A stretch of 64,000 bases of DNA from an uncultured Acetatifactor sp. (GCA_910579755.1 CAJTVB010000007.1:62001-126000), one strand, 5' to 3'; shown: positions 32,769 through 41,990, counted from the stretch's first letter. The notes: generated from the letters alone by a model not told the origin. Made by a program: numbers and translations.

Positions 32769-34217
32769 TTATCGATGGGGCTTTCCCCGGTTCCAGGCTC
32801 TGGTGGGCTGAGCTTTGGGAGTAGGACTGCGGAAAAGCAGTCTGCCGAGGGCTTTCCTGTTGAAGGGAAACAGGGGCCAGAAATAGCTGAAGCCCCCGAA
32901 GGTAGGAGTGGTGGCCGCTGACAGGAGAACCAGTGCCAGGCAGATGAGGAAGCCGGGCAGGCCGAAAAAACCTGTGGCGATGACCAGAAGCATTCGATAC
33001 AGACGCAGACTGTCACTGAATTCCGCGCTGGTGATTGACAGGGAGGCAAGGAGGGTCACAGCAGCGTAAAACAATACCTCCACGGAGGCCCAATTCAGGC
33101 TGACGGCAATATCGCCGATGATTAATCCGCCCACTATAGAAAGGGAGCCTGAAAATTTTCCGGAGCTGAGAGAGGAGGAGTATTTAAAAAGATCCAGCAG
33201 AAATTCCACCGCCAGAACATAGAAAAAGATTCTCTGGGGGGTCAGGTTCTGGTCTGACAGCAGGCTCAGGCTTTCGGCCAGCTCCGGGAAGGAGATGGCC
33301 AGAAGCAGGAACAGGGGCATCAAGAGCAGGCTTGCAGGGATGCAGAGAAACCGTATCAGGCGAAAATAGGTGCCTACGGAAGGACTTTTGTAATAATCCT
33401 CAGGGCTTTGGATAAACTGGAAAATCGTACAGGGCAGGATCAGTACCATAGGCGAATTATCTGTCAATATGAGGATATGGCCTTCCAGAAGGTAACTGCA
33501 GGCCACATCAGGGCGTTCGGTGACCTGGATGGAGGGCAGAGGATGCCACCATTTTTTAGGGAGAATCAATTCCTCCAGGCTTTTGGCGCCCATGGTCAGG
33601 GATGTGACATCCAGAGAATCCAGTACTCGGGACAATTCTCTCAGCAGATCCCGATTCACATTTCCCTCCAGATACGCCACCGCTACATCTGTTTTGCTGG
33701 AAGAGCCTATGCTGTGCATGGCAAAGCACAGATCTGTGGAGCGTACCCGGCGGCGGATGAGATTTGCGTTGAACAGTAGAGTTTCCACAAAACCGTCCCG
33801 GGATCCCCTGGTGGATTTTTCCAGATCCGGTTCGGTAATGCTCCGAACGGGGTAGGTTCGGGCATCGATGAGAACTGCCTGGGAAAAGCCGTCAATAAAT
33901 AGTGCCGCCGGACCGCTGAGTACATTGCGCAGGATATCTTCCCAGGAGTCGGAGAGGGAGGTCTGGACGTAGCCGATGCTGGAATTCACATAATCATTGA
34001 TATTTGACACCTTTCTTTCGGGCACATACAGGGGATTTTGCAGGTCGGAGAAAATCTGCTGGAGGATCTCCGTTTTACAAAAGCCATTCACTCCCAGAAA
34101 AAACGCTTTTGTTTCACCCAGCTTCAGTGTCCGGTGCATGAGATCAAAGCTGTTCTTCAGGGGAAGGTGCATTTCCAGGTAGGCAATATTTTCTTCCAGG
34201 CGTGGAGACAAATTCAT
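32769..34217 (-). CDS. Spore germination protein, GerA family (SpoVAF-like), orphan
   Basis: A 482-residue protein with the GerA layout. The large N-terminal soluble domain includes the family's segment around NSFDLMHRTLKLGETKAFFL, GPAALFIDGF and SYPVRSITEPDLEKSTRGSR-like positions (PVRSITEPDLEKSTRGSRDG). About five membrane helices fill the C-terminal half. GerA subunits form nutrient-gated channels in the spore inner membrane with GerB and GerC partners; none is adjacent here. The way the N-terminal domain starts resembles SpoVAF. The gene probably depends on forespore sigma factors. The start ATG at 34217 is preceded by AAGAGAGAA on its strand. Confidence 0.88.
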   Translation of the reverse strand: MNLSPRLEENIAYLEMHLPLKNSFDLMHRTLKLGETKAFFLGVNGFCKTEILQQIFSDLQNPLYVPERKVSNINDYVNSSIGYVQTSLSDSWEDILRNVLSGPAALFIDGFSQAVLIDARTYPVRSITEPDLEKSTRGSRDGFVETLLFNANLIRRRVRSTDLCFAMHSIGSSSKTDVAVAYLEGNVNRDLLRELSRVLDSLDVTSLTMGAKSLEELILPKKWWHPLPSIQVTERPDVACSYLLEGHILILTDNSPMVLILPCTIFQFIQSPEDYYKSPSVGTYFRLIRFLCIPASLLLMPLFLLLAISFPELAESLSLLSDQNLTPQRIFFYVLAVEFLLDLFKYSSSLSSGKFSGSLSIVGGLIIGDIAVSLNWASVEVLFYAAVTLLASLSITSAEFSDSLRLYRMLLVIATGFFGLPGFLICLALVLLSAATTPTFGGFSYFWPLFPFNRKALGRLLFRSPTPKAQPTRAWNRGKPHR

Positions 34218-34497
34218 AGGAAATTCTCTCTTTCTGTGCAGACGCCAGTGTGAGCGGCGCTTATGAGGCATACTGCACGGTGAATTTAAACGGGGCAGAA
34301 CTTTATTCGGTTATAATCTATATTAGTTTGTCCTAAAATTGAAATTTATGCAAAAGAAGTGAAAAGAGAGAGGCTTCGAGGGGGGATAGCTGCAAGGGAG
34401 GCAGTTTCAAGGCAGGACTTTCAAGGAAGGGATTTCCGAAAAGATAATGGAAAGGGATATGTAGTGCGAAACAGGGGAGCCCTGTTTCACAGCTTGG

Positions 34498-35094
34498 TCA
34501 GAGAAAAATCTGTAAGAGCGCCAGACCGATGAGCAATCCGCCGGAAATAGGATCCGCCAGATGACCGATTAGGCCAAGCATCCGGCTTCTGCCCAGCCGG
34601 TTGCCCATCAGCAGGAGCAGCACTGAGCAGAGGAAGGTTGCAGCGGCGGCCGGGAGAAAAGGAAGGCCGGCCATGCTGGCGCTGAGGCCGATGCCAATGT
34701 TATTCACAGAGAGTGTGAGACTTAAGAGAAGAACCTCCGGCAGAGAAAGACCGGGCGGAAAGCTTTCCCCTTCGGAACAAATGGACGCTTCCGATCTGGC
34801 GGGAGAGGATCCGGCTCTTCCCCGGAGAATTACTGAAAGCCATTTCATAATATAGTAAAGTCCCAGAAATATCAGGATCAGGCTGCCGGCCAGGCGGCTT
34901 AAAATACCGGGAAGAAGGGGGGCAAGCCAGGCGCCCAGGCCCACTGACAGGCAGGTGCCGGACAGTGTGACCAGGCTGATGACCAGGTTCTGCCAGAGAC
35001 GGATCCGAACCTTCCGAAGGCCGTAGCTGATGCCCACAAGCAGGGCATCCAGACTGGCTGATATACCAAACAGGAGAGACGGAAACAACTGCAT
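34498..35094 (-). CDS. ytaF: Sporulation membrane protein YtaF (MntP-like fold)
   Basis: A 198-residue protein with six hydrophobic segments arranged as two three-helix repeats, as in the MntP/YtaF group. The N-terminus FPSLLFGISASLDALLVGISYGLRK and the later LSLTLSVNNIGIGLSASMAG carry the paired Asp/Asn positions of the repeat. YtaF is known as a sporulation-associated membrane protein. The 280 bp to the GerA-family gene contain only a short hairpin (34471-34490) and loosely repeated purine-rich words; I found no gene there. Confidence 0.82.
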   Translation of the reverse strand: MQLFPSLLFGISASLDALLVGISYGLRKVRIRLWQNLVISLVTLSGTCLSVGLGAWLAPLLPGILSRLAGSLILIFLGLYYIMKWLSVILRGRAGSSPARSEASICSEGESFPPGLSLPEVLLLSLTLSVNNIGIGLSASMAGLPFLPAAAATFLCSVLLLLMGNRLGRSRMLGLIGHLADPISGGLLIGLALLQIFL

Positions 35095-35269
35095 AATAGG
35101 TCTCCTGGATCGTTTTAAGTTTCTATTTACTATATTCTCGAGAGCGGAAAAGGGTGTTGTATTTTATGCATAATGTGATAGGATATAGACAAACTCTCCT
35201 TGAATGGGGAGGCGGAATTTATATAATTTGTGTCATCCATTGAGACTACTGAGGGAAAGGAGAGGGTTT

Positions 35270-35830
35270 ATGACAGAAGATATGAGGATCATAGGAGAGG
35301 AAGCTTACAGGGCGGCCAAGGAGCTGCTGGATGCGGCGCATATGGAGGAGGGCCAGATTTTGGTAGTAGGCTGCTCCACCAGCGAGGTCAGCGGTGCCGG
35401 CATCGGAACCTTTTCCAGTCCGGAGCTGGCGGAGGTGGTATTCGGAGGCATCTACCAGGCTACCCAGGAAGCCGGAATCTATCTGGCGGCGCAATGCTGT
35501 GAGCATCTTAATCGGGCAATTATTCTGGAGAAGGAGGCGGTTGACCGCTGGGGAGGAGAGATTGTGAACGCAGTGCCTCAGCCCAAGGCAGGCGGATCCT
35601 TTGCAACAGCTGCCTACAAGGCATTTGAGTATCCTGTGGCATTGGAGCATGTCAGGGCCCATGCGGGAATGGACATAGGGGACACGCTGATCGGCATGCA
35701 TTTGAGAGAGGTAGCGGTTCCTTTGCGGATTCGGACAAAGGAGATAGGGGATGCAAGAGTAGTCTGCGCCCGGACGAGACCTAAGTATATCGGCGGAAGC
35801 CGGGCCGTATACAATGATGATTTGCTGTAG
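35270..35830 (+). CDS. TIGR01440 family protein (DUF436)
   Basis: A 186-residue cytosolic protein of the widespread Firmicutes family TIGR01440/DUF436 (VVGCSTSEVSGAGIGTFSSPELAE, LAAQCCEHLNRAIILEKE, VHAHAGMDIG-like VRAHAGMDIGDTLIGMHL). The function is not established; the conserved Cys, His and Glu residues suggest an enzyme. ATG 35270 follows AAAGGAGAGG; in-frame codons upstream to 35204 are not family-like. A probable promoter (TTGTAT 35157, TAGGAT 35179, 16 bp apart) lies upstream. Confidence 0.88.
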   Translation: MTEDMRIIGEEAYRAAKELLDAAHMEEGQILVVGCSTSEVSGAGIGTFSSPELAEVVFGGIYQATQEAGIYLAAQCCEHLNRAIILEKEAVDRWGGEIVNAVPQPKAGGSFATAAYKAFEYPVALEHVRAHAGMDIGDTLIGMHLREVAVPLRIRTKEIGDARVVCARTRPKYIGGSRAVYNDDLL

Positions 35831-35872
35831 GCCGGGGAACCGTGCTGTGAAAAAGAACTGCCGTGAGTCAGG

Positions 35873-35898
35873 AAACGCCGCCTATGAGGCGGCGTTTT
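35873..35898. terminator. Bidirectional terminator between the TIGR01440 gene and murG
   Basis: A perfect 10-bp stem AAACGCCGCC/GGCGGCGTTT (35873-35882 with 35888-35897) with a TATGA loop has T-runs on both strands and overlaps the murG stop codon. It serves both convergent genes. Confidence 0.9.
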
Positions 35899-36946
35899 CT
35901 ATCAGTCCCATAATAGCCTTGATGGAGTCCAGCTGGCCGCTTCGCCCCATGGCATCACAATAGGTCTGCCTGGTGAAATATAGTTCGTGAATCTTATCCA
36001 CCAGAAGCTCAGTGGACAGATCGTCTTCGTTGATCACAATGGAAAAGCCCTGGGACTCAAAGGACTGGGCGTTAAGCAGCTGGTCGCCCCGGCTGCTGGC
36101 GGCAGGCAGAGGAATCAGTATATTGGGCTTTTTCAGCGCCAGCAGTTCACAGATAGCGTTGGCGCCCGCCCGGGAGATCACCAGATCGGCCATAGCAAAC
36201 AGATCCTTCAGCTCGCTCTTGATATACTCAAACTGTTTATAGCCCGGGGTAGTCAGAAGCAGATTATCCATCTTATCCTTGCCGCACAGATGCACCACCT
36301 GAAAATCCTCCAGCAGCTGAGGAAGCGCCTGCCGGACGGCTTTATTTACGTTGGCCGCACCCTGGCTTCCGCCCATAACCATGATCACGGGCTTGTTGGC
36401 GCTGAAGCCGCACATGTTAAGTCCCGTCAGCCGATTGCCCTGGGAGAGCTCCGAACGGATGGGCGAGCCGGTGAGTACAGCCTTGTTTTCAGGAAGGAGC
36501 TTCAGAGTCTCGGGAAAATTACAGCAGATTTTTTCCGCAACAGGAATACAGAGCCTGTTTGCAAGTCCTGGAGTCATATCGGACTCGTGAATAATACAGG
36601 AAATTCCCAGCGACGAGGCCGCCCGGACCACAGGCACGCTGACAAAGCCGCCCTTGGAAAAAACCACATCAGGCCGGTATTGCTTTAAAAATTTTCGAGC
36701 TTCGGAAAATCCTTTTATGACGCGAAAAGGATCGGTAAGATTCTGAAGGGCCAGATAGCGCCGGAATTTTCCGGTGGAAATACCCACATAGGGAATCTCA
36801 AAGTCTCCGATCAGCCTCTTTTCTATGCCGTCGTAGGAGCCCATGTAAGTGACCTCGAAGCCCGCTTCCCTTAGAGCGGGAAGCAGGGCAATGTTTGGGG
36901 TGACGTGCCCCGCGGTTCCCCCGCCTGTGAGCACGATTTTTTTCAT
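35882..36946 (-). CDS. murG: UDP-GlcNAc:lipid I N-acetylglucosaminyltransferase MurG
   Basis: MurG adds GlcNAc to lipid I to make lipid II at the inner face of the membrane. The N-terminal glycine loop GGGTAGHVTPNIAL, the FSKGGFVSVPVVRAA segment and the C-terminal donor site (MGGSQGAANVNKAVR, ISRAGANAICELLALKKPNILIPLP) are intact. The length of 354 residues is normal. It overlaps the upstream TSCPD gene by 4 bp, so the two are coupled. As with dapF-murE, this cell-wall gene lies outside a dcw cluster. Confidence 0.96.
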   Translation of the reverse strand: MKKIVLTGGGTAGHVTPNIALLPALREAGFEVTYMGSYDGIEKRLIGDFEIPYVGISTGKFRRYLALQNLTDPFRVIKGFSEARKFLKQYRPDVVFSKGGFVSVPVVRAASSLGISCIIHESDMTPGLANRLCIPVAEKICCNFPETLKLLPENKAVLTGSPIRSELSQGNRLTGLNMCGFSANKPVIMVMGGSQGAANVNKAVRQALPQLLEDFQVVHLCGKDKMDNLLLTTPGYKQFEYIKSELKDLFAMADLVISRAGANAICELLALKKPNILIPLPAASSRGDQLLNAQSFESQGFSIVINEDDLSTELLVDKIHELYFTRQTYCDAMGRSGQLDSIKAIMGLIENAAS

Positions 36947-37179
36947 AGCATACTCTCCAGGGCCCGGGCCAGCTGGTCGGGGCAGGAGGTGGGTTTCATA
37001 CCGCAGCGGATGCCTTTGAGCCTGCTGATGGCTTCCTCCGGCTTCATGCCTTTTACCAGGGCGCTGACTCCCTGCAGATTGCCGTTGCAGCCACCGGTAA
37101 AGCTGACGGAATCGATTACTCCGTCCTTCAGTTCAATGTCGATCTCCTGTGAACAGGTTCCCTGTGTCTTATATTTCAT
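36943..37179 (-). CDS. TSCPD domain-containing small protein (TIGR03905 type)
   Basis: A 78-residue protein containing the literal TSCPD motif (GMKPTSCPDQLARAL) and the CSQEIDIELKDGVI-FTGGCNGNLQG core. The domain also occurs at the C-terminus of some ribonucleotide reductases; as a stand-alone protein its role is unknown. The conserved cysteines suggest metal or cluster binding. I chose the ATG at 37179 because GGAGGAG precedes it on the minus strand. It overlaps murG by 4 bp, a pairing whose meaning is unclear. Confidence 0.85.
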   Translation of the reverse strand: MKYKTQGTCSQEIDIELKDGVIDSVSFTGGCNGNLQGVSALVKGMKPEEAISRLKGIRCGMKPTSCPDQLARALESML

Positions 37180-37214
37180 AAAATTCTCCTCCAAAATATT
37201 GACTTAATAGATAG

Positions 37215-37243
37215 AGTATAACAAATATGGTAATTTGTTTCAA
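37215..37243 (-). promoter_or_regulatory. Promoter of the TSCPD-murG pair
   Basis: On the minus strand TTGAAA (37238-37243) and TATACT (37215-37220) are 17 bp apart, about 36 bp upstream of the TSCPD start. Confidence 0.8.
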
Positions 37244-37333
37244 GCGCAAAAGCGTGAAAGTGCCGGCGAAGATTTTTTATAAACGCATGATGTACCATGG
37301 GGTACAGGCCTGAGGACAGCAGCGCCGGAGGCT

Positions 37334-38653
37334 CTATATTACGAAGCCCTCACAGTCAGTAATATGGAAGGCGTCTCCCATAAGCGCTTCCATCTCCGGG
37401 TCTGCGCAATATCGGAAATCCTCCATGGTTATATTATGGGCGTTGTGGGCGGAAACCATATGGAGGGAGTCCTGCCGGATCCCTTCATCGATACAGGGGC
37501 GCAGATCCATTACCCCTTTGGGCCAGGAGGTTTTTTCGGTAAGCCGCAGGGTCACATTCCGAAAACGAATGTCCCGGATATCGCTGGCCTCGTCTCCATA
37601 GATCAGGATTCCGTTTTCTCCGGCGCAATTAATGTTTTCAAAGGTGATGTTATGGATATGCCCCAGGGCGGTGTCCTCCTTGCGCTTCAGAGCAGTTATG
37701 GCGATGGGCTCGGCCTTGCCCCACCAGTGATCGGGCGAAAACAGCCGGGTATCGATATTCAGGCCCGAGAAGGTTACATTCTCTATACAGCCCTTGTCCC
37801 GAAGCTGGAGGGAAATTCCCCGGTTGCTTCGACTGATGTTGCAGTTTTGTATCGTAATATTTCGGAAAGGAGCCTCGCTCTCCGTGCCGAATTTGATGGC
37901 GGCGCTGGTGGAGATCAGGGTACAGTTTGAAACGGAAATGTTTTCGCAGGGGCCGTATTGCATGGCATGCAAAGTGTTTTTGAATACGATACAGTCATCG
38001 GCACACTGAATGTGGCAGTTTGCAATTCGTACATTCTGACAGTGATCCGGGTCAATGCCGTCGCAGTTGGCCATATTCAGGCTGTTCAGAATCCGGATGC
38101 CATCGATCAGCACATCGTTGCAGCCCACCATATGAACGGTCCAGAAGGCGCTTTTGGTAAGGGTTACCTGCCGCAGGGTCAAATGCTCTGTGTGCTCCAG
38201 AAAGATCAGGGGCATACGGGGATAAAAGCTGCCGTCGATATGCCACGGGGTCACGGTGCCGTGATAGATTTCCTCATTTCCGTCGATAGTGCCATCTCCA
38301 GTGATGGAGATGTACTCACAATCCTTTGCATAGAGGAAGTAAAGCACAGGACCGCCGGCATATTCACAATTTGTGTAGCTGGGAACAGAAGACTTTGCGG
38401 GAGGGCGGAATCCGCTTTTGAACAGGTCAAAATCCTCCAGCTGGCTGCTGGCTTTCAGTACTGCCCCCATTTCCAGGTGCAGTTCCACGTGGGAGCGCAG
38501 GACTAGCGCTCCTGAGCGATACACATGACCGCCCTCCAAAAGCACCTTGCCGCCGCCCCGGGCGTGACAGTCATCGATGGCGGTCTGAATCGCCTGCGTG
38601 TCGTTGTGGGAGCCGTCCCCCGCCGCGCCGTAATTGCGTACATTGAAAATCAT
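37334..38653 (-). CDS. Glycoside hydrolase family 28 (polygalacturonase-like)
   Basis: A 439-residue right-handed beta-helix protein. It opens with FNVRNYGAAGDGSHNDTQAIQTAID, typical of GH28/pectate-lyase-3 proteins. Catalytic region motifs are NCDGIDPDHCQNVRI (NxD) and CADDCIVFK (DD), with IKFGTESE near the usual RIK position. No signal peptide is seen, so it probably acts in the cytoplasm on imported oligogalacturonides or related uronosides. It is monocistronic. GGAGGTG precedes the ATG. Exo-type activity is likely for such intracellular members but not shown. Confidence 0.92.
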   Translation of the reverse strand: MIFNVRNYGAAGDGSHNDTQAIQTAIDDCHARGGGKVLLEGGHVYRSGALVLRSHVELHLEMGAVLKASSQLEDFDLFKSGFRPPAKSSVPSYTNCEYAGGPVLYFLYAKDCEYISITGDGTIDGNEEIYHGTVTPWHIDGSFYPRMPLIFLEHTEHLTLRQVTLTKSAFWTVHMVGCNDVLIDGIRILNSLNMANCDGIDPDHCQNVRIANCHIQCADDCIVFKNTLHAMQYGPCENISVSNCTLISTSAAIKFGTESEAPFRNITIQNCNISRSNRGISLQLRDKGCIENVTFSGLNIDTRLFSPDHWWGKAEPIAITALKRKEDTALGHIHNITFENINCAGENGILIYGDEASDIRDIRFRNVTLRLTEKTSWPKGVMDLRPCIDEGIRQDSLHMVSAHNAHNITMEDFRYCADPEMEALMGDAFHITDCEGFVI

Positions 38654-38726
38654 GTTACACCTCCATCTGCCATAAAAGAGAAAATCCTTTTGGCATAACG
38701 GTCATTTTTTGACTATGTATTCATAT

Positions 38727-38755
38727 ATTATACTCACTTTATGTGTTTTTCACAA
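38727..38755 (-). promoter_or_regulatory. Promoter of the GH28 gene
   Basis: On the minus strand TTGTGA (38750-38755) and TATAAT (38727-38732) are 17 bp apart, about 75 bp before the start codon. Confidence 0.75.
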
Positions 38756-38900
38756 CCATTGTTTTGGGAACGGCGTATTATGGTGTCTTATTCTGTCATG
38801 AAAGCAGATAATATGACGATGAAAAAAGCTGTAAAAACAGGAGGTTCTACGGTATACTTGTCCTATACGAAAAGCGGCAGGTCCGGAAAAGAGGTGTTTT

Positions 38901-39872
38901 ATGTTTCGTATTTTTATGGAGGAAAAGCTGATCACCATACTTATGCTGACATGCCTGGCTCTGAGTATTTTTTTACGGATTTTCCTGGGGATGCTCTACC
39001 AGAATATGATCAGAGAGACAGACAATATGGCTACCACAGGCAATCGGCTGCTGAAACAATGCAAGCTGAAATTTGCCAACTGCTATGAGATGAGCAACGG
39101 TGTGGCCAATATTTCCGTTTTTGTGGACAAATTTATCAGCCGCCTGGCGCTGGGGCGTTTGTCTTTTGAAACAATGTACCATCTTTCCGGCCAGACTATG
39201 CTTCTGTCGGTGGTATTGTCAGGCGTGGGTGTCTGTAAAAGCATTATCGCAGGCCGGACTCTGGGGGAGATTCTGCCCTTTTACATAGTGAGCTTTGCCG
39301 GGCTTTACCTGTATTTTTCCGTTTCTGCCGTGGCGGATATCCGGGGGAAGAGACGGGTGCTGAAGGTAAATCTGGTAGACTATCTGGAGAACCACCTGTC
39401 TCCCAGGATAAATGTGACCAGAGAGGACATGGAACGACTGTATGGAGCAGGCTGTTATGAAAATACGGTGAGAATGACCAGGCGTCTGGAAAGCGGGGAC
39501 GGAAGACGGAAGTCCAGAAGGACGGATGCCAGAACCGCTGGTAAAAGAAGGAAGAGGACGGTGGAGCTGATGCCCATCGGCAACCGGCTTCCTGCCGCAG
39601 GATGGGCGGAGCAGAACGAGGAAGAAAATTTTGTTTCGGAGGAGGTCCGTAAAGATGCCGGGCAGGAAAGCCTGTGGGAAGAGGAACAGGCACAGGAGCA
39701 GAAGGCCGTAGGCCAGGAGACCGCCGGGCAGGAAGCCATGGCGGCGGGACAGGAGCCCCTGTGGAGAAGGCAGGAGGCGGAAGGCGCCGGGGCGGAAAAC
39801 CCGGCAGATAATCCGGCGGCGGTGACGGAGGAAGAGCTGGAGGCACTGCTTCGGGAATTCTTGACCATTTAA
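38901..39872 (+). CDS. Uncharacterised membrane protein with long Glu/Gln-rich tail
   Basis: A 323-residue protein. It has an N-terminal membrane helix (LITILMLTCLALSIFLRIFL), a basic soluble stretch, and one or two more helices near residues 90-140 (MLLSVVLSGVGV, ILPFYIVSFAGLYLYFSVSAV). A cytoplasmic tail of about 150 residues, low in complexity and rich in Glu, Gln, Ala and Arg, follows. GAGGTG lies before ATG 38901. I do not recognise the family. The 247 bp upstream, shared with GH28, hold the GH28 promoter and no clear promoter for this gene. Confidence 0.65.
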   Translation: MFRIFMEEKLITILMLTCLALSIFLRIFLGMLYQNMIRETDNMATTGNRLLKQCKLKFANCYEMSNGVANISVFVDKFISRLALGRLSFETMYHLSGQTMLLSVVLSGVGVCKSIIAGRTLGEILPFYIVSFAGLYLYFSVSAVADIRGKRRVLKVNLVDYLENHLSPRINVTREDMERLYGAGCYENTVRMTRRLESGDGRRKSRRTDARTAGKRRKRTVELMPIGNRLPAAGWAEQNEEENFVSEEVRKDAGQESLWEEEQAQEQKAVGQETAGQEAMAAGQEPLWRRQEAEGAGAENPADNPAAVTEEELEALLREFLTI

Positions 39873-39943
39873 ATGAGGGGGCAGTTGATACGTGATCTGT
39901 AACCGCAGGTTCAGCGAAAGCTTATCTGCTGCGAAGAATATGG

Positions 39944-39971
39944 TTACAAATATAGAATGGTATGGTAAAAT
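39944..39971 (+). promoter_or_regulatory. Promoter of the GH127 gene
   Basis: TTACAA at 39944-39949 and TAAAAT at 39966-39971 are 16 bp apart, with an expected start near 39978, just ahead of a perfect hairpin. Confidence 0.6.
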
Positions 39972-39991
39972 AAAATAAGTTTCCGTACAGG

Positions 39992-40027
39992 AGAACACGG
40001 CTGGCATAATATGGTCAGCCGTGTTCT
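39992..40027 (+). promoter_or_regulatory. Perfect 12-bp inverted repeat in the GH127 leader
   Basis: AGAACACGGCTG (39992-40003) and CAGCCGTGTTCT (40016-40027) are exact complements with a 12-nt AT-rich centre. The repeat lies between the promoter and the AAAGGAGG ribosome site (40043-40050). No T-run follows. It could be an operator for a sugar-responsive repressor just downstream of the start site, an mRNA stabilising hairpin, or a terminator for the upstream gene. Confidence 0.65.
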
Positions 40028-40055
40028 GCCTGTGTCAAACCCAAAGGAGGGCATA

Positions 40056-41990
40056 ATGATGAGAGCAGTTTACGGGGGAATTGCGGATCAGATGATTCGT
40101 CTGGCAGAAAAAAAGCAGTTGAAGGACAGAGAGCTGTGGAAGCTGGTCACAAAGCAGTTTGCGGAAACACCGGATGATGCAGATCACGGATGGAGGGGAG
40201 AATACTGGGGGAAGCTTATGCGGGGCGCCTGCATGACCTGGCAATATACCAGGGACCAGGAGCTGTACGGCATTCTCACGGAGTCGGTAAAGGAGCTGTT
40301 GACCTGCCAGGAGGCGGACGGCAGGATTTCCACTTACAGCAGACAGGAAGAATTTCAGGGCTGGGATATCTGGTGCCGGAAGTATGTGCTGCTGGGGCTG
40401 ATTCACTTTCATGAGATCTGCGCTGAGGCGGAGCTGAGTAAACAGGTGCTGGAAGCGGCGGAAAGGCATCTGGATGCCATTATAGAACGGATCGGAGAGG
40501 GAGAAGGGAAAAAGAGGATTACGTTGGCCTCCGATGCCTGGAAGGGAATCAATTCCAGCTCCATTCTGGAGCCGGTGGTGCGGCTCTATATGATAAGTCC
40601 GCGGAGACAGTATCTGGAATTTGCAGATTATATTGTGGAAAACGGCGGGGCGGAGGGCTTTGATATTTTTCAGGCTGCTTTCGAAGACCGGCTGTATCCT
40701 TACGAATATCCGGTGGTGAAGGCCTATGAGCTGATGTCCTGCTTTGAGGGATTATTGTTTTATGCCCAGGTAAAGAAAGAGGAGCACTGGAGACAGGCGG
40801 TGATAAGGTTTGCGGACAGGCTTCTGGAGTCGGAGTCGGTGATTGTGGGAGGTTCAGGCTGCCGCCATGAGCTTTTTAACCATTCTTCCCTGATGCAGAC
40901 AGGCACAGAGTATGACGGGCTGATGCTGGAAACCTGTGTCACGGTGACCTGGATGAAGCTTCTGTCCCGGGTATACGAGATCACGGGAGATGAGCGGTAT
41001 TTGGAGGAGATGGAGCGCTCCGCCTTCAATGCCCTGTATGGCGCCGTTAATACCGAAAACAGTACCTGTGGGCCGGAAGCAACCTATGACGAACCATATT
41101 ATCGGGATGTCTATGACCGGGCAATTGCCGAAAACGGCGGAAAGGGACAGCTTTTTGACAGCTATAGTCCTCTTCGCGCCGGTATCCGGGGCCGGGCGGT
41201 GGGAGGCTTCAAGAGCATGGAGCAGGACACGGCCTACTGCGGCTGCTGCATCGCCATCGGGGCGGCGGGAATCGCTCTGGTGCCTGCAGTGGCGGCCCGG
41301 GAGATCAGAGAGGAAGGCGCCGGGACGGATGGAATAAACCAAGCGGAAGGAATCGGCGGCGGGGAGGACGGAACAAACAAAATCCACGAGATCCTGGGGG
41401 TGGAAATCGGAATTTATCTGCCGGGCACGATTCATACTACGGTGAAGGGCATTCCGGTGGAATTTTCTGTGGACACTGATTATCCCGTGGAGGGGAGGGT
41501 ATCCATTTCGGTAAAGGCGGATAAGGAAACGGAGTTTCTCATGGGGCTGCGGATTCCTTCCTTTGCTGAAGGGAGCAAAGTCTTTGTCAACGGAGAAGAG
41601 CAGACCGGAGTCCGGGCCGGAGCTTTTTTGCGGCTTAACCGCCGTTGGAAGACAGGGGATCTGATCCGTTTGGATTTATCCTTTGGCCCCCGCCTGGTAT
41701 ATGGCATGGAAAATCCGGAGGATCCAGGCAGCGACGCCCATGCGGCAGTTTTATATGGCCCTTTGACTCTGGCCAGGGATCAGCGGCTGGGAGAAACGGG
41801 AACCTGCATCAGTCCTGGAAACGGAGAGGTTTCGGCCCGCAGGCTGGAGTCCGTGAAGATTCCCTGTCAGTGCGGCTTCGAGGTGGATCTGGGCGGAGAG
41901 AAGCTTTTGATGGTGGATTATGCCTCTGCCGGCAAGACCTGGCGCAGGGATTCTCAGACAGAGGTGTGGATGAGGCTGGAGAAGATATAG
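40056..41990 (+). CDS. Glycoside hydrolase family 127 (beta-L-arabinofuranosidase-like)
   Basis: A 644-residue (alpha/alpha)6-barrel enzyme of GH127. The N-terminal WRGEYWGKLMRGACMTW and the metal/catalytic region ENSTCGPEA and DTAYCGCCIAIGAAG (paired Cys near residues 396-397) match the Cys-dependent, Zn-containing active site of the family. C-terminal beta domains follow. A variable, Gly/Glu-rich loop lies around residues 415-440. No signal peptide is seen, so it is probably cytosolic. ATG 40056 follows AAAGGAGG. A dehydrogenase gene follows 36 bp downstream, perhaps for the released sugar. Confidence 0.92.
   Translation: MMRAVYGGIADQMIRLAEKKQLKDRELWKLVTKQFAETPDDADHGWRGEYWGKLMRGACMTWQYTRDQELYGILTESVKELLTCQEADGRISTYSRQEEFQGWDIWCRKYVLLGLIHFHEICAEAELSKQVLEAAERHLDAIIERIGEGEGKKRITLASDAWKGINSSSILEPVVRLYMISPRRQYLEFADYIVENGGAEGFDIFQAAFEDRLYPYEYPVVKAYELMSCFEGLLFYAQVKKEEHWRQAVIRFADRLLESESVIVGGSGCRHELFNHSSLMQTGTEYDGLMLETCVTVTWMKLLSRVYEITGDERYLEEMERSAFNALYGAVNTENSTCGPEATYDEPYYRDVYDRAIAENGGKGQLFDSYSPLRAGIRGRAVGGFKSMEQDTAYCGCCIAIGAAGIALVPAVAAREIREEGAGTDGINQAEGIGGGEDGTNKIHEILGVEIGIYLPGTIHTTVKGIPVEFSVDTDYPVEGRVSISVKADKETEFLMGLRIPSFAEGSKVFVNGEEQTGVRAGAFLRLNRRWKTGDLIRLDLSFGPRLVYGMENPEDPGSDAHAAVLYGPLTLARDQRLGETGTCISPGNGEVSARRLESVKIPCQCGFEVDLGGEKLLMVDYASAGKTWRRDSQTEVWMRLEKI

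Noticed and set aside
34320..34350. Forespore sigma-F/G-like promoter before the GerA-family gene (GCATA and GGACAAACT on the minus strand)
   Set aside because: The two elements are about 13 bp apart rather than the expected 15-16, so the match may be chance.
38741..39088. A 115-codon plus-strand frame overlapping the start of the 38901 gene
   Set aside because: No ribosome site, and most of it overlaps the TM-containing frame with the good GAGGTG site.
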